From positions 233,810-297,809 of the forward strand of contig NZ_JAGUCO010000005.1 of NCBI RefSeq assembly GCF_018271995.1: a stretch of 64,000 nucleotides of DNA, in the 5' to 3' direction. This document shows positions 1 through 8,190 of the stretch, piece by piece. Both the position numbers and the translations under genes were made by a program. Source of the DNA: Carboxylicivirga linearis. Lineage in GTDB: Bacteria; Bacteroidota; Bacteroidia; Bacteroidales; Marinilabiliaceae. Each line of letters begins with the position of its first letter. The stretch's first letter is position 1. A model generated the notes under the pieces. The model worked only from the letters and a program-made list of their open reading frames with translations, did no database searches and had not been told where the DNA came from.

Positions 1-294
1 GCTTTTTGTTCAGATACCCGATATTTTAGAAAGATTATACCTGCTATTACAGGGGTTGATTTGTTGTACCATGAAGCCACCTTTTTGCATGAATTAAAAG
101 ATCTGGCCAAATCATCGACTCATACAACTGCTAAACAAGCAGCTACTATTGCAAAAGATGCCAATGTTGGCAAGCTTATAATAGGTCATTTTTCCAGCCG
201 ATATAAAGATCTAACTCCTTTAAAAAATGAAGCAATGGAGGTGTTTGAAAATGTTGATCTTGCCTTAGATAATCAACAGTACTTTATTGAATGA
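1..294 (+). CDS. rnz: Ribonuclease Z, C-terminal part (5' end outside window)
   Basis: The frame is open from the first base, so only about the last 97 residues are present. RNase Z is the metallo-beta-lactamase-fold endonuclease that trims 3' tails from tRNA precursors. The fragment carries the expected late landmarks: AFCSDTRY (conserved metal-bridging Asp), LLYHEATF and IIGHFSSRY (metal-ligand His of the last motif). It stops at TGA and converges on the leftward UpxY-like gene 14 bases away with no obvious terminator between them. The family assignment is firm. The start and upstream partners cannot be seen. Confidence 0.92.
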   Translation, partial: AFCSDTRYFRKIIPAITGVDLLYHEATFLHELKDLAKSSTHTTAKQAATIAKDANVGKLIIGHFSSRYKDLTPLKNEAMEVFENVDLALDNQQYFIE

Positions 295-308
295 TGATGG
301 TTTAAAGG

Positions 309-818
309 TTATTTTTCCTTTGTGAAAGTTGCGTCAGCTAAGTCTACAACTAATGTATAGCCAATGTTGCTTATTTGTAGATATAGCTTTTTAGCTCCCT
401 GTATCTCTAGTACTTCGCCTGTAATACCTTTTAATGGACCTGATGTTACAGTTATGGTTTGACCTTTTTCTAATTTGTCCGTTTCAACATCAAAATCTAA
501 CTGATTCTCAATGGTACGTCTCATAGCTTCTATGTCAGAATCAGGTATAGTACAAGCTTTACCTTTATAAGAAACATATGCAACAACACCATTGGCCTCA
601 AATACACGCCTGTAGTCTTGTTTGGGTATGTTAATGAATATGTAGGAACTAATAACCGGCATTTCCACCCATTTCTTGCGATCACTCCATTGACGAAGAA
701 CCTTTTTCATGGGTAAATAAGCTTTAATGCCCATTCTTGTTAATTGCTCCAATACCTTTTTTTCAGCCCTAGACTTAGTATAAAGTGCATACCAAGTGTA
801 TTTAGTTTTATCCTCCAA
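309..818 (-). CDS. UpxY-type NusG paralogue (transcription antiterminator)
   Basis: This 169-residue protein has an N-terminal NGN domain (about residues 8-105, beginning WYALYTKSRAEKKV) and a C-terminal KOW motif (about 115-150, GPLKGITGEVLEI). That is the NusG architecture of the UpxY/LoaP class, which binds RNA polymerase and lets it read through terminators in specific long operons, usually capsule or exopolysaccharide loci. The only usable start is TTG: an in-frame TAG lies two codons upstream, and the next Met is already inside the NGN domain. Unusually, no polysaccharide operon follows. The next gene downstream, rnz, is convergent. It is too divergent to be the housekeeping NusG, which normally sits beside ribosomal protein genes. 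Its target operon is unknown. Confidence 0.85.
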   Translation of the reverse strand: MEDKTKYTWYALYTKSRAEKKVLEQLTRMGIKAYLPMKKVLRQWSDRKKWVEMPVISSYIFINIPKQDYRRVFEANGVVAYVSYKGKACTIPDSDIEAMRRTIENQLDFDVETDKLEKGQTITVTSGPLKGITGEVLEIQGAKKLYLQISNIGYTLVVDLADATFTKEK

Positions 819-880
819 ACCCTATTGTGTATTTTTTTGCGAAGGTAATAAAATTGAAATTCTTTAATAAACAGAGATAA

Positions 881-911
881 AAAAAAGAGCACTATAATTG
901 TGCTCTTTTTA
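881..911 (-). terminator. Intrinsic terminator after the flavodiiron gene
   Basis: AGAGCAC (886-892) pairs with GTGCTCT (900-906) around a 7-base loop. A run of U follows on the minus-strand transcript and a shorter one on the plus strand. It lies just past the flavodiiron stop codon. Confidence 0.8.
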
Positions 912-933
912 TGAAGGGAGAAATATTTTACTC

Positions 934-2124
934 CTATGACTTTAATTTTTCTGCCATTGCAACACCTAATTGCCAGCAGGCTTCATATTTATCTTCTTTT
1001 AAAGAATGCTTTTCCTCTACAGGCTCAGCAACAGGTTCCCATTTTAGTGTTTGTGCAGCCTCGTTTAGTTTTTTAACCGAAGCACCGGCCCATGTGTATG
1101 AGCCTAAAATACCATAGACATGATTGCTTACACCCATGTGTTGTAATTTAGAAACTAAAGCTTCCATATTAGGATGTAACTCGTTACTGTATGTTGGGCT
1201 ACCTAAAATAATACCCTTAAACTTAAATACATCAGATATAATATATGATGGATGTGTTTTACTTACATCATACACTCTAACATTTTTGATGCCTGATTCT
1301 GCAATTGCCCGTGCCGTAACTTCTGCCATTTCTTCTGTATTGCCATACATTGAGGCATATGCTACAACTACCCCTTCTTCTCCTTCGTATTTACTCCACT
1401 GATCATACCATTTAAGCATTTGTGCAATGTTTTCGCGGTAGACTGGACCATGTGACGGAGCAATCATTTTTAGGTCTAAAGCTCCTAATTTTTGAAGTGC
1501 TTTCTGAACAGGATTTCCATATTTACCAACAATGTTTGAGTAGTATCTACGCATCTCGTCAGTGAAATAATCAAAATCTAATTCATCATCAAAAATGCCA
1601 CCATCTAATGTGCCGAAGCTACCAAATGCATCTGAAGAAAAAAGAATTTGGTTAGTTTCTTCAAAGCAAACCATCGATTCTGGCCAGTGTACCATTGGTA
1701 CTGTGTAGAATGAAAGTTTGTTTTTTCCTAACTCAAGACTATCACCTTCTTTAACTTCTTTACAATTAGTTGTGATACCATAATATCCTTCAATCATAGG
1801 AAGCGTCTTTTTGTTTCCAACAATTTCCATGTTAGGATACAGTTCAGTAAGGATACGAATGGCGCCAGAGTGATCTGGTTCCATATGATTTACTACCAAA
1901 TAATCAATAGGACGATCGTTTAGTACGGCTCGTACCTTGGCAATCCACTTTTCAAATTGTCCGGCTTCAACGGTGTCAATAACGGCTACCTTTTCATCGG
2001 CAATAAGGTAAGAATTATAAGAAACTCCTCTATCCAAAGGCCACATGTTTTCAAATAGTGAAGTGCGTCGGTCGTTAACACCAACGTAATAGATTTGCTC
2101 AGATAGATTTACTGGTTTATACAT
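934..2124 (-). CDS. Flavodiiron protein (A-type flavoprotein, FprA-like)
   Basis: This cytoplasmic 396-residue protein is the usual class A length. Flavodiiron proteins reduce O2 to water and/or NO to N2O to protect anaerobic metabolism. The N-terminal metallo-beta-lactamase domain has the full diiron ligand set: H80, E82 and D84 in NHMEPDHSG, H145 in MVHWPES, D164 in SSDAFGSFG and H224 in APSHGPVY. From about residue 252 there is a flavodoxin domain with the FMN loop SMYGNTEEM. No rubredoxin or flavin reductase domain is fused, so electrons must come from a separate rubredoxin or reductase not seen here. It is monocistronic, with its own -7 box and a terminator. The sequence alone cannot decide between O2 and NO as substrate. 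Confidence 0.95.
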   Translation of the reverse strand: MYKPVNLSEQIYYVGVNDRRTSLFENMWPLDRGVSYNSYLIADEKVAVIDTVEAGQFEKWIAKVRAVLNDRPIDYLVVNHMEPDHSGAIRILTELYPNMEIVGNKKTLPMIEGYYGITTNCKEVKEGDSLELGKNKLSFYTVPMVHWPESMVCFEETNQILFSSDAFGSFGTLDGGIFDDELDFDYFTDEMRRYYSNIVGKYGNPVQKALQKLGALDLKMIAPSHGPVYRENIAQMLKWYDQWSKYEGEEGVVVAYASMYGNTEEMAEVTARAIAESGIKNVRVYDVSKTHPSYIISDVFKFKGIILGSPTYSNELHPNMEALVSKLQHMGVSNHVYGILGSYTWAGASVKKLNEAAQTLKWEPVAEPVEEKHSLKEDKYEACWQLGVAMAEKLKS

Positions 2125-2175
2125 CTTGAATCTGGTTTTTATCTTTAATTGTTATTATTTCGGTATTTGAATGCG

Positions 2176-2183
2176 CAAAAATA
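2176..2183 (-). promoter_or_regulatory. -7 box upstream of the flavodiiron gene
   Basis: On the minus strand this reads TATTTTTG, matching TAnnTTTG, about 52 bases upstream of the start codon. No good TTTG -33 element is visible at the usual spacing. Confidence 0.4.
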
Positions 2184-2204
2184 AAAAAAAGAAAAGGTTT
2201 AAAA

Positions 2205-2232
2205 TAAAAAAAAGCCCCTGAAAAGGAGCTTG
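2205..2232 (-). terminator. Terminator of the SPOR lipoprotein gene
   Basis: The stem uses 2213-2218 and 2225-2230 with a 6-base loop. One position pairs only as G-U on the minus-strand RNA, and a U run follows in that direction. This fits termination of the leftward SPOR gene. Confidence 0.75.
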
Positions 2233-2249
2233 AATTAAAGTTTTTATAG

Positions 2250-2696
2250 TTATCGTTTTCTTATAAGTAACCACACATCGCTGTATTTTTCGTAACCAGC
2301 TCGTATATTCCCAATTTTATTTCGGGCCGGCTCTTCATCATTATAGGCTGAAACTGAAACCCGATATAAACCATTCTCATTTTCAAGAATCACTGGAGTG
2401 AAGCCTTCTTCAATTAATTGTGTTTTGTAGTTTTTTGCGTTGTCTAGTACTTTAAACGAACCAATTATTACATAGTATTTAAATACTTCATCTTCGGTTG
2501 TGTCAACAGCTTTAACCTTTTCTTCTTTAACAACAATATCTTTTGGCTTAGGTGTTTCTTTTACCTTGGGTTTTGCTTCTTCCGTCACATAAGGACTATC
2601 GCTATCATCAAAACTAGATGATCCTTTATTTAACGAAGCGCACGATGTTAAAATAGTAATAGCTATGATTAAGGTAAAAATGGTTGAAAATTTCAT
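2250..2696 (-). CDS. SPOR-domain lipoprotein
   Basis: This 148-residue protein has a lipoprotein signal (ITILTSC, lipidated Cys at about 19), a charged lysine- and proline-rich linker (about 35-70) and a C-terminal SPOR domain (about 72-148, starting YYVIIGSFKVLDNAKN). SPOR domains bind glycan strands stripped of stem peptides at division sites, so this protein probably anchors in the outer membrane and touches septal peptidoglycan. It lies downstream of mltG and murB on the same strand, which fits a cell-wall role. The 115-base gap and its own terminator suggest a separate or loosely linked transcript. No enzymatic domain is present. Confidence 0.85.
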   Translation of the reverse strand: MKFSTIFTLIIAITILTSCASLNKGSSSFDDSDSPYVTEEAKPKVKETPKPKDIVVKEEKVKAVDTTEDEVFKYYVIIGSFKVLDNAKNYKTQLIEEGFTPVILENENGLYRVSVSAYNDEEPARNKIGNIRAGYEKYSDVWLLIRKR

Positions 2697-2811
2697 ATAA
2701 GGTAATTTTATCAGTTAACAGTATTAAAATACAATATTTCAGTTGATTAATTTTAAATGCGAAAATAGCTAAAATTCTTTTTTGAGGAATTTTTCATTGG
2801 AAAGAAAATAT

Positions 2812-3879
2812 TTAACGATAGATCTTTCTTTTATTCAAAGCTCTCTGAAACTTAGCGGCATTTTGATTATGTTGTTTTAATGTTTTAGCAAAATTATGAT
2901 ATCCCGAAAAATCTTCTTTAGCGCACATGTATAGGTAATTATGCTGTGTTCGGTTTAATACCGCATTAATGCCAGAAATGGAGGGTATTCTTATTGGACC
3001 AGGAGGTAAACCAGCATATTTATAAGTGTTATATGGAGAGTTTATTTCCAGATCTTTTTTTAAAATTCGTTGAACACTAAAGTCACCCATTGCATATTTA
3101 ATGGTTGGATCCGCTTGTAAGCGGATATTCTTTTTTAAACGATTTAAATATAAACCAGCAACTTTTGGTTTTTCATCAGCTTTAATGGTTTCTTCATCTA
3201 CAATAGCAGCTAAAATACTAACTTCAGTAGGGGTGAGGTTTAGTTCTTTTGCTTTGGCTGTTCTATCTTCGTTCCAAAACTTTTGATGCTCGGTATTCAT
3301 TCTTTTTATAAACTTTTCTGCAGTTGTGTTCCACCAAAATTCATATGTATTGGGTAGAAACAAAGTCAGTATAGTTTCTGAATTAACTCCAATTTCCTTT
3401 TGAAGTATATTGTCATTTAAACTTTCAAGAAGGCTGATACTATCGGCTTCAATATAATGGCTGATTACTCCAGCTAATTCTTCTTTAGTTCTAATGTTAT
3501 TGAAGGTGACTTTAACAGGTGATTGTTTGCCGGAACGAAGCAGGTTTATCAGCGTGTTATTAGACATACCTTCTTCTATTTGGTATCGTCCGGGTTTAAC
3601 AGCCTCATACTTTTTTAATTCGGCTACCCATTTAAATGATATGGAGTTCTTTAATAGTTTATTCTCATCCAGTATTTGAATAAGATCTTCAAATGATGAA
3701 TGGGTAGGGATGTAAATGAATTCTTGTTGGTTTTGAGTAAGGTTAATATTTTCAGCAAAAATCCACTTATAATATTTTAGTCCCATTAATCCGGTAGCCA
3801 CAAATAGGGCAATAATAATGGTTAAGCCAACTAAAAGTCTGCTTGTCTTTTTTCTTTTATTTCGTTGTTTTATTGACAT
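2812..3879 (-). CDS. mltG: Endolytic murein transglycosylase MltG
   Basis: MltG (YceG family) is an inner-membrane lytic transglycosylase that cuts nascent peptidoglycan strands and sets glycan length. The 355-residue protein has a basic N-terminus, one membrane segment (about 15-35), a LysM-like region, and the catalytic YceG domain with IVDEET, carrying the conserved catalytic Glu. Further family motifs are AGLYLNRL, LQADPTIKYAMG, SPYNTYKYAGLPPGPI and SGYHNFAKTLKQH. It sits 73 bases downstream of murB on the same strand, so the two are probably co-transcribed. Length and motifs are normal. Confidence 0.95.
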   Translation of the reverse strand: MSIKQRNKRKKTSRLLVGLTIIIALFVATGLMGLKYYKWIFAENINLTQNQQEFIYIPTHSSFEDLIQILDENKLLKNSISFKWVAELKKYEAVKPGRYQIEEGMSNNTLINLLRSGKQSPVKVTFNNIRTKEELAGVISHYIEADSISLLESLNDNILQKEIGVNSETILTLFLPNTYEFWWNTTAEKFIKRMNTEHQKFWNEDRTAKAKELNLTPTEVSILAAIVDEETIKADEKPKVAGLYLNRLKKNIRLQADPTIKYAMGDFSVQRILKKDLEINSPYNTYKYAGLPPGPIRIPSISGINAVLNRTQHNYLYMCAKEDFSGYHNFAKTLKQHNQNAAKFQRALNKRKIYR

Positions 3880-3952
3880 GTAATAATCCTTTGGATGATA
3901 AATTTAATCATTCAATGCTCTTTAATCAACGATAAAGAAGCGCGTTTATTTT

Positions 3953-4966
3953 CTAAATGATATTAACTTCTGGCTCTAGTGAAATCTGAAAACGATTCCT
4001 GATGTCTGAGATAATGGTGTTTGACAAATTGATGATGTCTTGTGCTAAAGCATTATTTTTATTGATCAGAACCAAAGCTTGCTTTTCGTGTACAGCTGCT
4101 CCTCCAATAGATTTACCTTTCCATCCGCTTGTATCAATCAGCCATCCAGCAGGAATTTTAACTAAGTCATCAGAAATTATGTAGTGAGGCATTTGAGGAA
4201 ATACCTTTATTAATTCTTCAAACTTACTTCGTTGAATAATCGGATTTTTAAAGAAAGAACCGGCATTTCCCATTTCTGAAGGTTCGGGCAGTTTACTTTT
4301 TCGTATATCAATAATTGTTTCGCGTAGGGTTTGTAAATCAGCTGTACCCTTTTTCATTACTTCCTCTTTTACCGGACCATATGAAAGATTTAATTTGGCT
4401 GATTTCTTTAGTTTAAAAACGACTGATGAAACGATTACTTTATTTTTAAGTTCACCTTTAAAAACACTATATCGGTAATCAAACTTACAATCCACATTAT
4501 TCATGGTAAAAAGCTTACCGTCTTTTATAAACACACCATTTACAATTTCAATACAATCTTTTACTTCTACACCATAAGCCCCAATGTTTTGAACCGGTGA
4601 GGCACCTACATTTCCTGGGATGTAGGATAAATTTTCTAAACCGTAGTAATTATTCATAACGCAATAAGCAACCAAATCGTCCCATTCTTCACCTGCTCCA
4701 GCTTTAATCCAAACATGGTTATCATCTTCTTCAATAATTTCAATGCCTTTAATGGTGGGATGGATAATTAATCCTTTAAAATCTTTTGAAAATAATAGGT
4801 TACTTCCTCCTCCAATAACTAAATATGGTTTAGGGTCTGTATTTAATAAGTTAATTACTTCAATTAAATCGTCAAGAGAAGAACATTCGGCTAATTCGGT
4901 TGCATTAACACTAAGGCCAAATGTATTATATGATTTTAAGTTCGCGTTTTTCTTTATCGCAAGCAT
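3953..4966 (-). CDS. murB: UDP-N-acetylenolpyruvoylglucosamine reductase MurB
   Basis: MurB is the FAD- and NADPH-dependent enzyme that reduces UDP-GlcNAc-enolpyruvate to UDP-MurNAc, the second committed step of peptidoglycan synthesis. The 337-residue protein is type I (E. coli-like). It has the FAD-binding segment PYLVIGGGSNLLF, SYIPGNVGASPVQNIGAYG, the active-site Ser in GNAGSFFKNP and a late Glu in SLEPEV. I start it at the ATG at 4966. The longer frame would begin at a TTG (4987) that forms the end of the -7 promoter box, which would put the start codon at or before the transcription start. It is divergent from menA across a 123-base promoter region. Confidence 0.95.
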   Translation of the reverse strand: MLAIKKNANLKSYNTFGLSVNATELAECSSLDDLIEVINLLNTDPKPYLVIGGGSNLLFSKDFKGLIIHPTIKGIEIIEEDDNHVWIKAGAGEEWDDLVAYCVMNNYYGLENLSYIPGNVGASPVQNIGAYGVEVKDCIEIVNGVFIKDGKLFTMNNVDCKFDYRYSVFKGELKNKVIVSSVVFKLKKSAKLNLSYGPVKEEVMKKGTADLQTLRETIIDIRKSKLPEPSEMGNAGSFFKNPIIQRSKFEELIKVFPQMPHYIISDDLVKIPAGWLIDTSGWKGKSIGGAAVHEKQALVLINKNNALAQDIINLSNTIISDIRNRFQISLEPEVNII

Positions 4967-4984
4967 ATCGTTTGTTTTGAAATG

Positions 4985-5015
4985 CAAATATAATTTATTC
5001 AGCTTGTCCGGGAAA
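4985..5015 (-). promoter_or_regulatory. murB promoter
   Basis: On the minus strand, TTTC (5012-5015) is followed after exactly 19 bases by TATATTTG (4985-4992), one mismatch from TTTG-N19-TAnnTTTG. The predicted leader is only about a dozen bases. The promoter decides the murB start codon. Confidence 0.6.
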
Positions 5016-5065
5016 TGTGATGCTATTATAAACTTCTTTCAGGTTTAATAATTAAGACAAATATG

Positions 5066-5073
5066 TACTTTTG
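5066..5073 (+). promoter_or_regulatory. -7 box of the menA-menC-menE operon
   Basis: TACTTTTG matches TAnnTTTG. An upstream ATG at 5063 lies within this promoter, so menA translation most likely begins at 5090. The -33 element is weak (a TTTA about 18 bases upstream). Confidence 0.5.
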
Positions 5074-5089
5074 CTCAAAATTTGATTTT

Positions 5090-5995
5090 ATGTCATCAGT
5101 TAAAGCCTGGATTACAGCTTTTCGTTTACGAACTTTACCATTAGCTTTTTCTTCCATTTTAGCAGGAAGTTTTGTGGCTGAATTTTATAATTGTTTTCAA
5201 TGGCCTGTTTTGTTGTTGGCCTTGTTCACAACCTTGTTTTTGCAGATTCTTTCTAATTTGGCAAATGATTATGGCGACACTGTTAATGGCGCTGATCATG
5301 AAGGTCGATTAGGGCCCCAAAGAATGGTGCAAAGCGGAATGATAACATTATCGCAGATGAGAATTGCAATTGTTATATTTTCTGTATTGTCGTTTCTTTC
5401 AGGGATAGGATTGATTTATATTTCTTTTGGAGGGTTTATTCAGTTACGGTTTCTTTTATTCCTATTGTTGGGTATGGCTGCCATTGCTGCAGCATTGAAA
5501 TACACAATGGGATCCAATCCATATGGTTATAAAGGTTTAGGTGATTTTTATGTGCTGGTGTTTTTTGGATTAACAGGTGTTGGAGGTACTTACTTTTTAC
5601 ATTCTAATAATTGGGACTGGACTTTGTTGCTTCCTGCTTTTAGTATTGGCTTTTTAAGTACTGGCGTGCTTAATGTAAATAATATGCGCGATATTAAAAG
5701 CGATCAGGTAGCAGGAAAAAGAACTCTTGTGGTCAAAATTGGTTTGAATTCTGCCAAAGTGTATCATTACAGCTTAATAATATTGTCGGTAGTTTTGTTA
5801 GTTGTATTCAGTATTATCAACAAGTTTAGCTTGTTAAGCTATCTTTACTTGGCAGGAGTTCCGCTCTTGTTTTTGCATATGAAGGCCATAAAAAATGCAA
5901 AGGTTGCTGATGATTTTGATCCACAACTTAAAAAGCTAGCTCTGTCAACTTTGGTGTTGGTTTTATTGTTTGGACTAGGAATAATGATTGGTTAA
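5090..5995 (+). CDS. menA: 1,4-dihydroxy-2-naphthoate polyprenyltransferase MenA
   Basis: MenA attaches the polyprenyl chain to 1,4-dihydroxy-2-naphthoate to give demethylmenaquinone, in the inner membrane. The 301-residue UbiA-family protein begins SVKAWITAFRLRTLPLAF, typical of MenA. The first Asp-rich site is in NLANDYGDTVNGADH and the second in NNMRDIKSDQVAGKRTL; these bind the Mg-prenyl diphosphate. About eight hydrophobic helices are apparent. The ATG at 5090 is chosen over 5063, which overlaps the promoter. menC follows one base after the stop, so translation is probably coupled. The menaquinone genes menF, menD, menH and menB are not in the window. Confidence 0.95.
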   Translation: MSSVKAWITAFRLRTLPLAFSSILAGSFVAEFYNCFQWPVLLLALFTTLFLQILSNLANDYGDTVNGADHEGRLGPQRMVQSGMITLSQMRIAIVIFSVLSFLSGIGLIYISFGGFIQLRFLLFLLLGMAAIAAALKYTMGSNPYGYKGLGDFYVLVFFGLTGVGGTYFLHSNNWDWTLLLPAFSIGFLSTGVLNVNNMRDIKSDQVAGKRTLVVKIGLNSAKVYHYSLIILSVVLLVVFSIINKFSLLSYLYLAGVPLLFLHMKAIKNAKVADDFDPQLKKLALSTLVLVLLFGLGIMIG

Positions 5996-5996
5996 C

Positions 5997-7040
5997 ATGT
6001 TAAAAGCAGATTTTACAAAGCATATACTCAAGTTTAATTTCCCAGGAGGCACTTCGCGTGGCGTTTTATACGAGAAACCGAGTTGGTATTTAAGATTGCA
6101 AGATGATAAGGGAAACACAGGGATTGGAGAGATTTCCATTATACCCGGATTAAGCCTGGATGCCGAAGAAGAGTTGGATCAAATATTAAGCGGTTTAGGT
6201 AATAATGCAGAATCAATTCAGGATAATTATCAAACACGATTTAAGCATTTACCTGCTTTAAGGTTCGGAATTGAGTCGGCTCTATTGAGTTTAAGAGGAA
6301 AATCTACTTATGAATTATATCCCTCAAGGTTTTGTCAAGGTGATGATGCTGTGAAGATAAACGGTTTAATCTGGATGGGAGACATTCCTAATATGAATAG
6401 ACAGATTGAATTAAAGCTGGAACAAGGATTTACCTGTTTGAAAATGAAAATAGGAGCTTTAAACTTTGAGGATGAAATACAGGTATTAAAAAATATCAGG
6501 AAAAACTACTCAAAGGATGTGCTGGAACTTAGAGTAGATGCCAATGGAGCATTTAGTCCAAATGAAGCTTTATCAAAGTTAGATCAATTAGCTATGCTTG
6601 ATCTACACTCAATAGAACAACCTGTTAAGGCCGGACAGTGGGATGTAATGGCAGATCTTTGTAAAAAAACTCCTTTGCCCATTGCTTTAGATGAAGAGTT
6701 GATAGGTATTCATGAAGTATCTGAAAGAACTCAACTACTTGATACAATTAATCCACAATACATCATTTTAAAACCAAGTTTAATTGGAGGTTTCGATTCA
6801 TCATTGGAATGGATAAAACTTGCTCAAGAAAGAAATATGGGATGGTGGGTGACATCGGCCTTAGAGGGGAATATTGGCTTAAATGCTATTGCCCAGTGGA
6901 CATATACTTTAAATAATTCAATGTCTCAGGGCTTAGGAACGGGCCAAGTATTTAAGAATAATATTGATTCACCTCTGTATTTAAAGGGAGATAACTTGTA
7001 TTACAATCCATCAAAACAATGGGCTAATCCTTTTCTATAA
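5997..7040 (+). CDS. menC: o-Succinylbenzoate synthase MenC
   Basis: MenC dehydrates SHCHC to o-succinylbenzoate in menaquinone synthesis. The 347-residue enolase-superfamily barrel has the second-strand Lys pair in CLKMKIGALNF, the metal ligands in LRVDANGAFSP, SIEQPV and ALDEELIG, and the opposite-face Lys in ILKPSLIGG. A longer frame would use a TTG overlapping the end of menA. The ATG at 5997, immediately after the menA stop, is preferred. Position between menA and menE supports MenC over another enolase-family enzyme. MenC proteins often have promiscuous N-succinylamino acid racemase activity, but the operon points to the menaquinone role. Confidence 0.93.
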   Translation: MLKADFTKHILKFNFPGGTSRGVLYEKPSWYLRLQDDKGNTGIGEISIIPGLSLDAEEELDQILSGLGNNAESIQDNYQTRFKHLPALRFGIESALLSLRGKSTYELYPSRFCQGDDAVKINGLIWMGDIPNMNRQIELKLEQGFTCLKMKIGALNFEDEIQVLKNIRKNYSKDVLELRVDANGAFSPNEALSKLDQLAMLDLHSIEQPVKAGQWDVMADLCKKTPLPIALDEELIGIHEVSERTQLLDTINPQYIILKPSLIGGFDSSLEWIKLAQERNMGWWVTSALEGNIGLNAIAQWTYTLNNSMSQGLGTGQVFKNNIDSPLYLKGDNLYYNPSKQWANPFL

Positions 7041-7047
7041 ATATTAA

Positions 7048-8148
7048 ATGATATCAACCATCAAACATAAACACTACAACACCTTATATTTTAATCATAC
7101 CTTTTATGATGGTGAAGATCAATTAAGGAAGTTAAGCGACGAACTTAGTTTGAGCGATTTAGATTGGGAAATAGCTTTGGGATCTTTCTTGAAAGAATGG
7201 TTGAGTGATGATTTAGATATTGAGCTATTTACATCAGGAAGTACAGGAGTACCGAAAAAAATCATAATGAATAAATCAGCAATGGTTTATTCAGCAGAAC
7301 GTACCCTTGATTTTTTTCATTTGAAAAAAGGAGCTAAAGCCTTGTTGTGTTTGTCAACCGACTATATCGCAGGAAAAATGATGGTGGTGCGTGCCTTGGT
7401 TGGAGGACTTCACCTTATAGCTCATGGTGTAGATTCCAATCCTTTAAAATATTTAAAAGAAGAAATTGATTTTGCGGCATTAGTACCAACACAAGCAAAG
7501 GAGTGTTTTGTGAATTCGCGTGATCAGTTTAAGCTGGTTAAGACTATAATACTGGGTGGAGCTAAGGTGGATTGGGATTTAGAACAAAAATTGAATCAAG
7601 TATCATCTGAGTGTTGGGAAACATATGGAATGACTGAGACAGTATCACACATTGCCTTAAAAAGAATAGCATTAGAGCCTAATACTCCCTTTCGTCTTTT
7701 ACCTGGAATTGAAATTAGGCAAGATGATAGATCGTGCTTGGTAATTGAGCCATCAGACATAAATCAACATCGATTAGTTACGAACGATATTGTTGAGTTA
7801 AAGAGCGAGAATGAGTTTATTTTAAAAGGACGATATGATAATGTAATTATTACAGGAGGGCTAAAATTATATCCAGAAGAATTGGAAGGAAAACTTTCCA
7901 AAAAGATAAATCAGGATTTTATATTTTGTGGTATTCCCGATAGTAAATGGGGAGAATCAGTTGTGTTGGTTGTCGAATCAAATGATTCACTAAAATTTGA
8001 TGAATCAATCTACTTAACTTTGAAGAAATACGAAAAGCCTAAGAATATTTATTTTTTGGAAAGTTTTCCCCGTACAGAAAGTGGCAAAATACAGCGTTCA
8101 AAAATAAAAGAAATCATACTTAAAAGAATGGATTCTACTAATGCTTGA
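7048..8148 (+). CDS. menE: o-Succinylbenzoate-CoA ligase MenE (short form)
   Basis: MenE activates o-succinylbenzoate with ATP and CoA. The protein shows the adenylate-forming signature LFTSGSTGVPKKI (about 68-80), the A5-type motif YGMTETVSH, GRYDNVIITGGLKLYPEE, and the C-terminal catalytic Lys in PRTESGKIQRSKI. At 366 residues it is shorter than the roughly 450-490 of typical MenE, mainly through a reduced N-terminal portion. Shortened versions are, to my knowledge, usual in Bacteroidota. It is the last gene of menA-menC-menE, seven bases after menC. Confidence 0.92.
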   Translation: MISTIKHKHYNTLYFNHTFYDGEDQLRKLSDELSLSDLDWEIALGSFLKEWLSDDLDIELFTSGSTGVPKKIIMNKSAMVYSAERTLDFFHLKKGAKALLCLSTDYIAGKMMVVRALVGGLHLIAHGVDSNPLKYLKEEIDFAALVPTQAKECFVNSRDQFKLVKTIILGGAKVDWDLEQKLNQVSSECWETYGMTETVSHIALKRIALEPNTPFRLLPGIEIRQDDRSCLVIEPSDINQHRLVTNDIVELKSENEFILKGRYDNVIITGGLKLYPEELEGKLSKKINQDFIFCGIPDSKWGESVVLVVESNDSLKFDESIYLTLKKYEKPKNIYFLESFPRTESGKIQRSKIKEIILKRMDSTNA

Positions 8149-8159
8149 TGCATTAATAC

Positions 8160-8167
8160 TATATTTG
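8160..8167 (+). promoter_or_regulatory. -7 box before the DUF4091 lipoprotein gene
   Basis: TATATTTG matches TAnnTTTG, starts 12 bases after the menE stop and lies 23 bases before the ATG. It suggests the next gene is transcribed separately from the men operon. No clear -33 element is seen. Confidence 0.45.
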
Positions 8168-8190
8168 TTTAAAAAGACTGGAAAGATAAA

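Noticed and set aside
1124..1402. A rightward 92-residue frame inside the flavodiiron gene
   Set aside because: It lies entirely opposite a gene with all diiron ligands; no independent evidence.
5063..5089. Nine-residue N-terminal extension of MenA
   Set aside because: The ATG at 5063 overlaps the -7 box TACTTTTG at 5066-5073, so it would not be transcribed.
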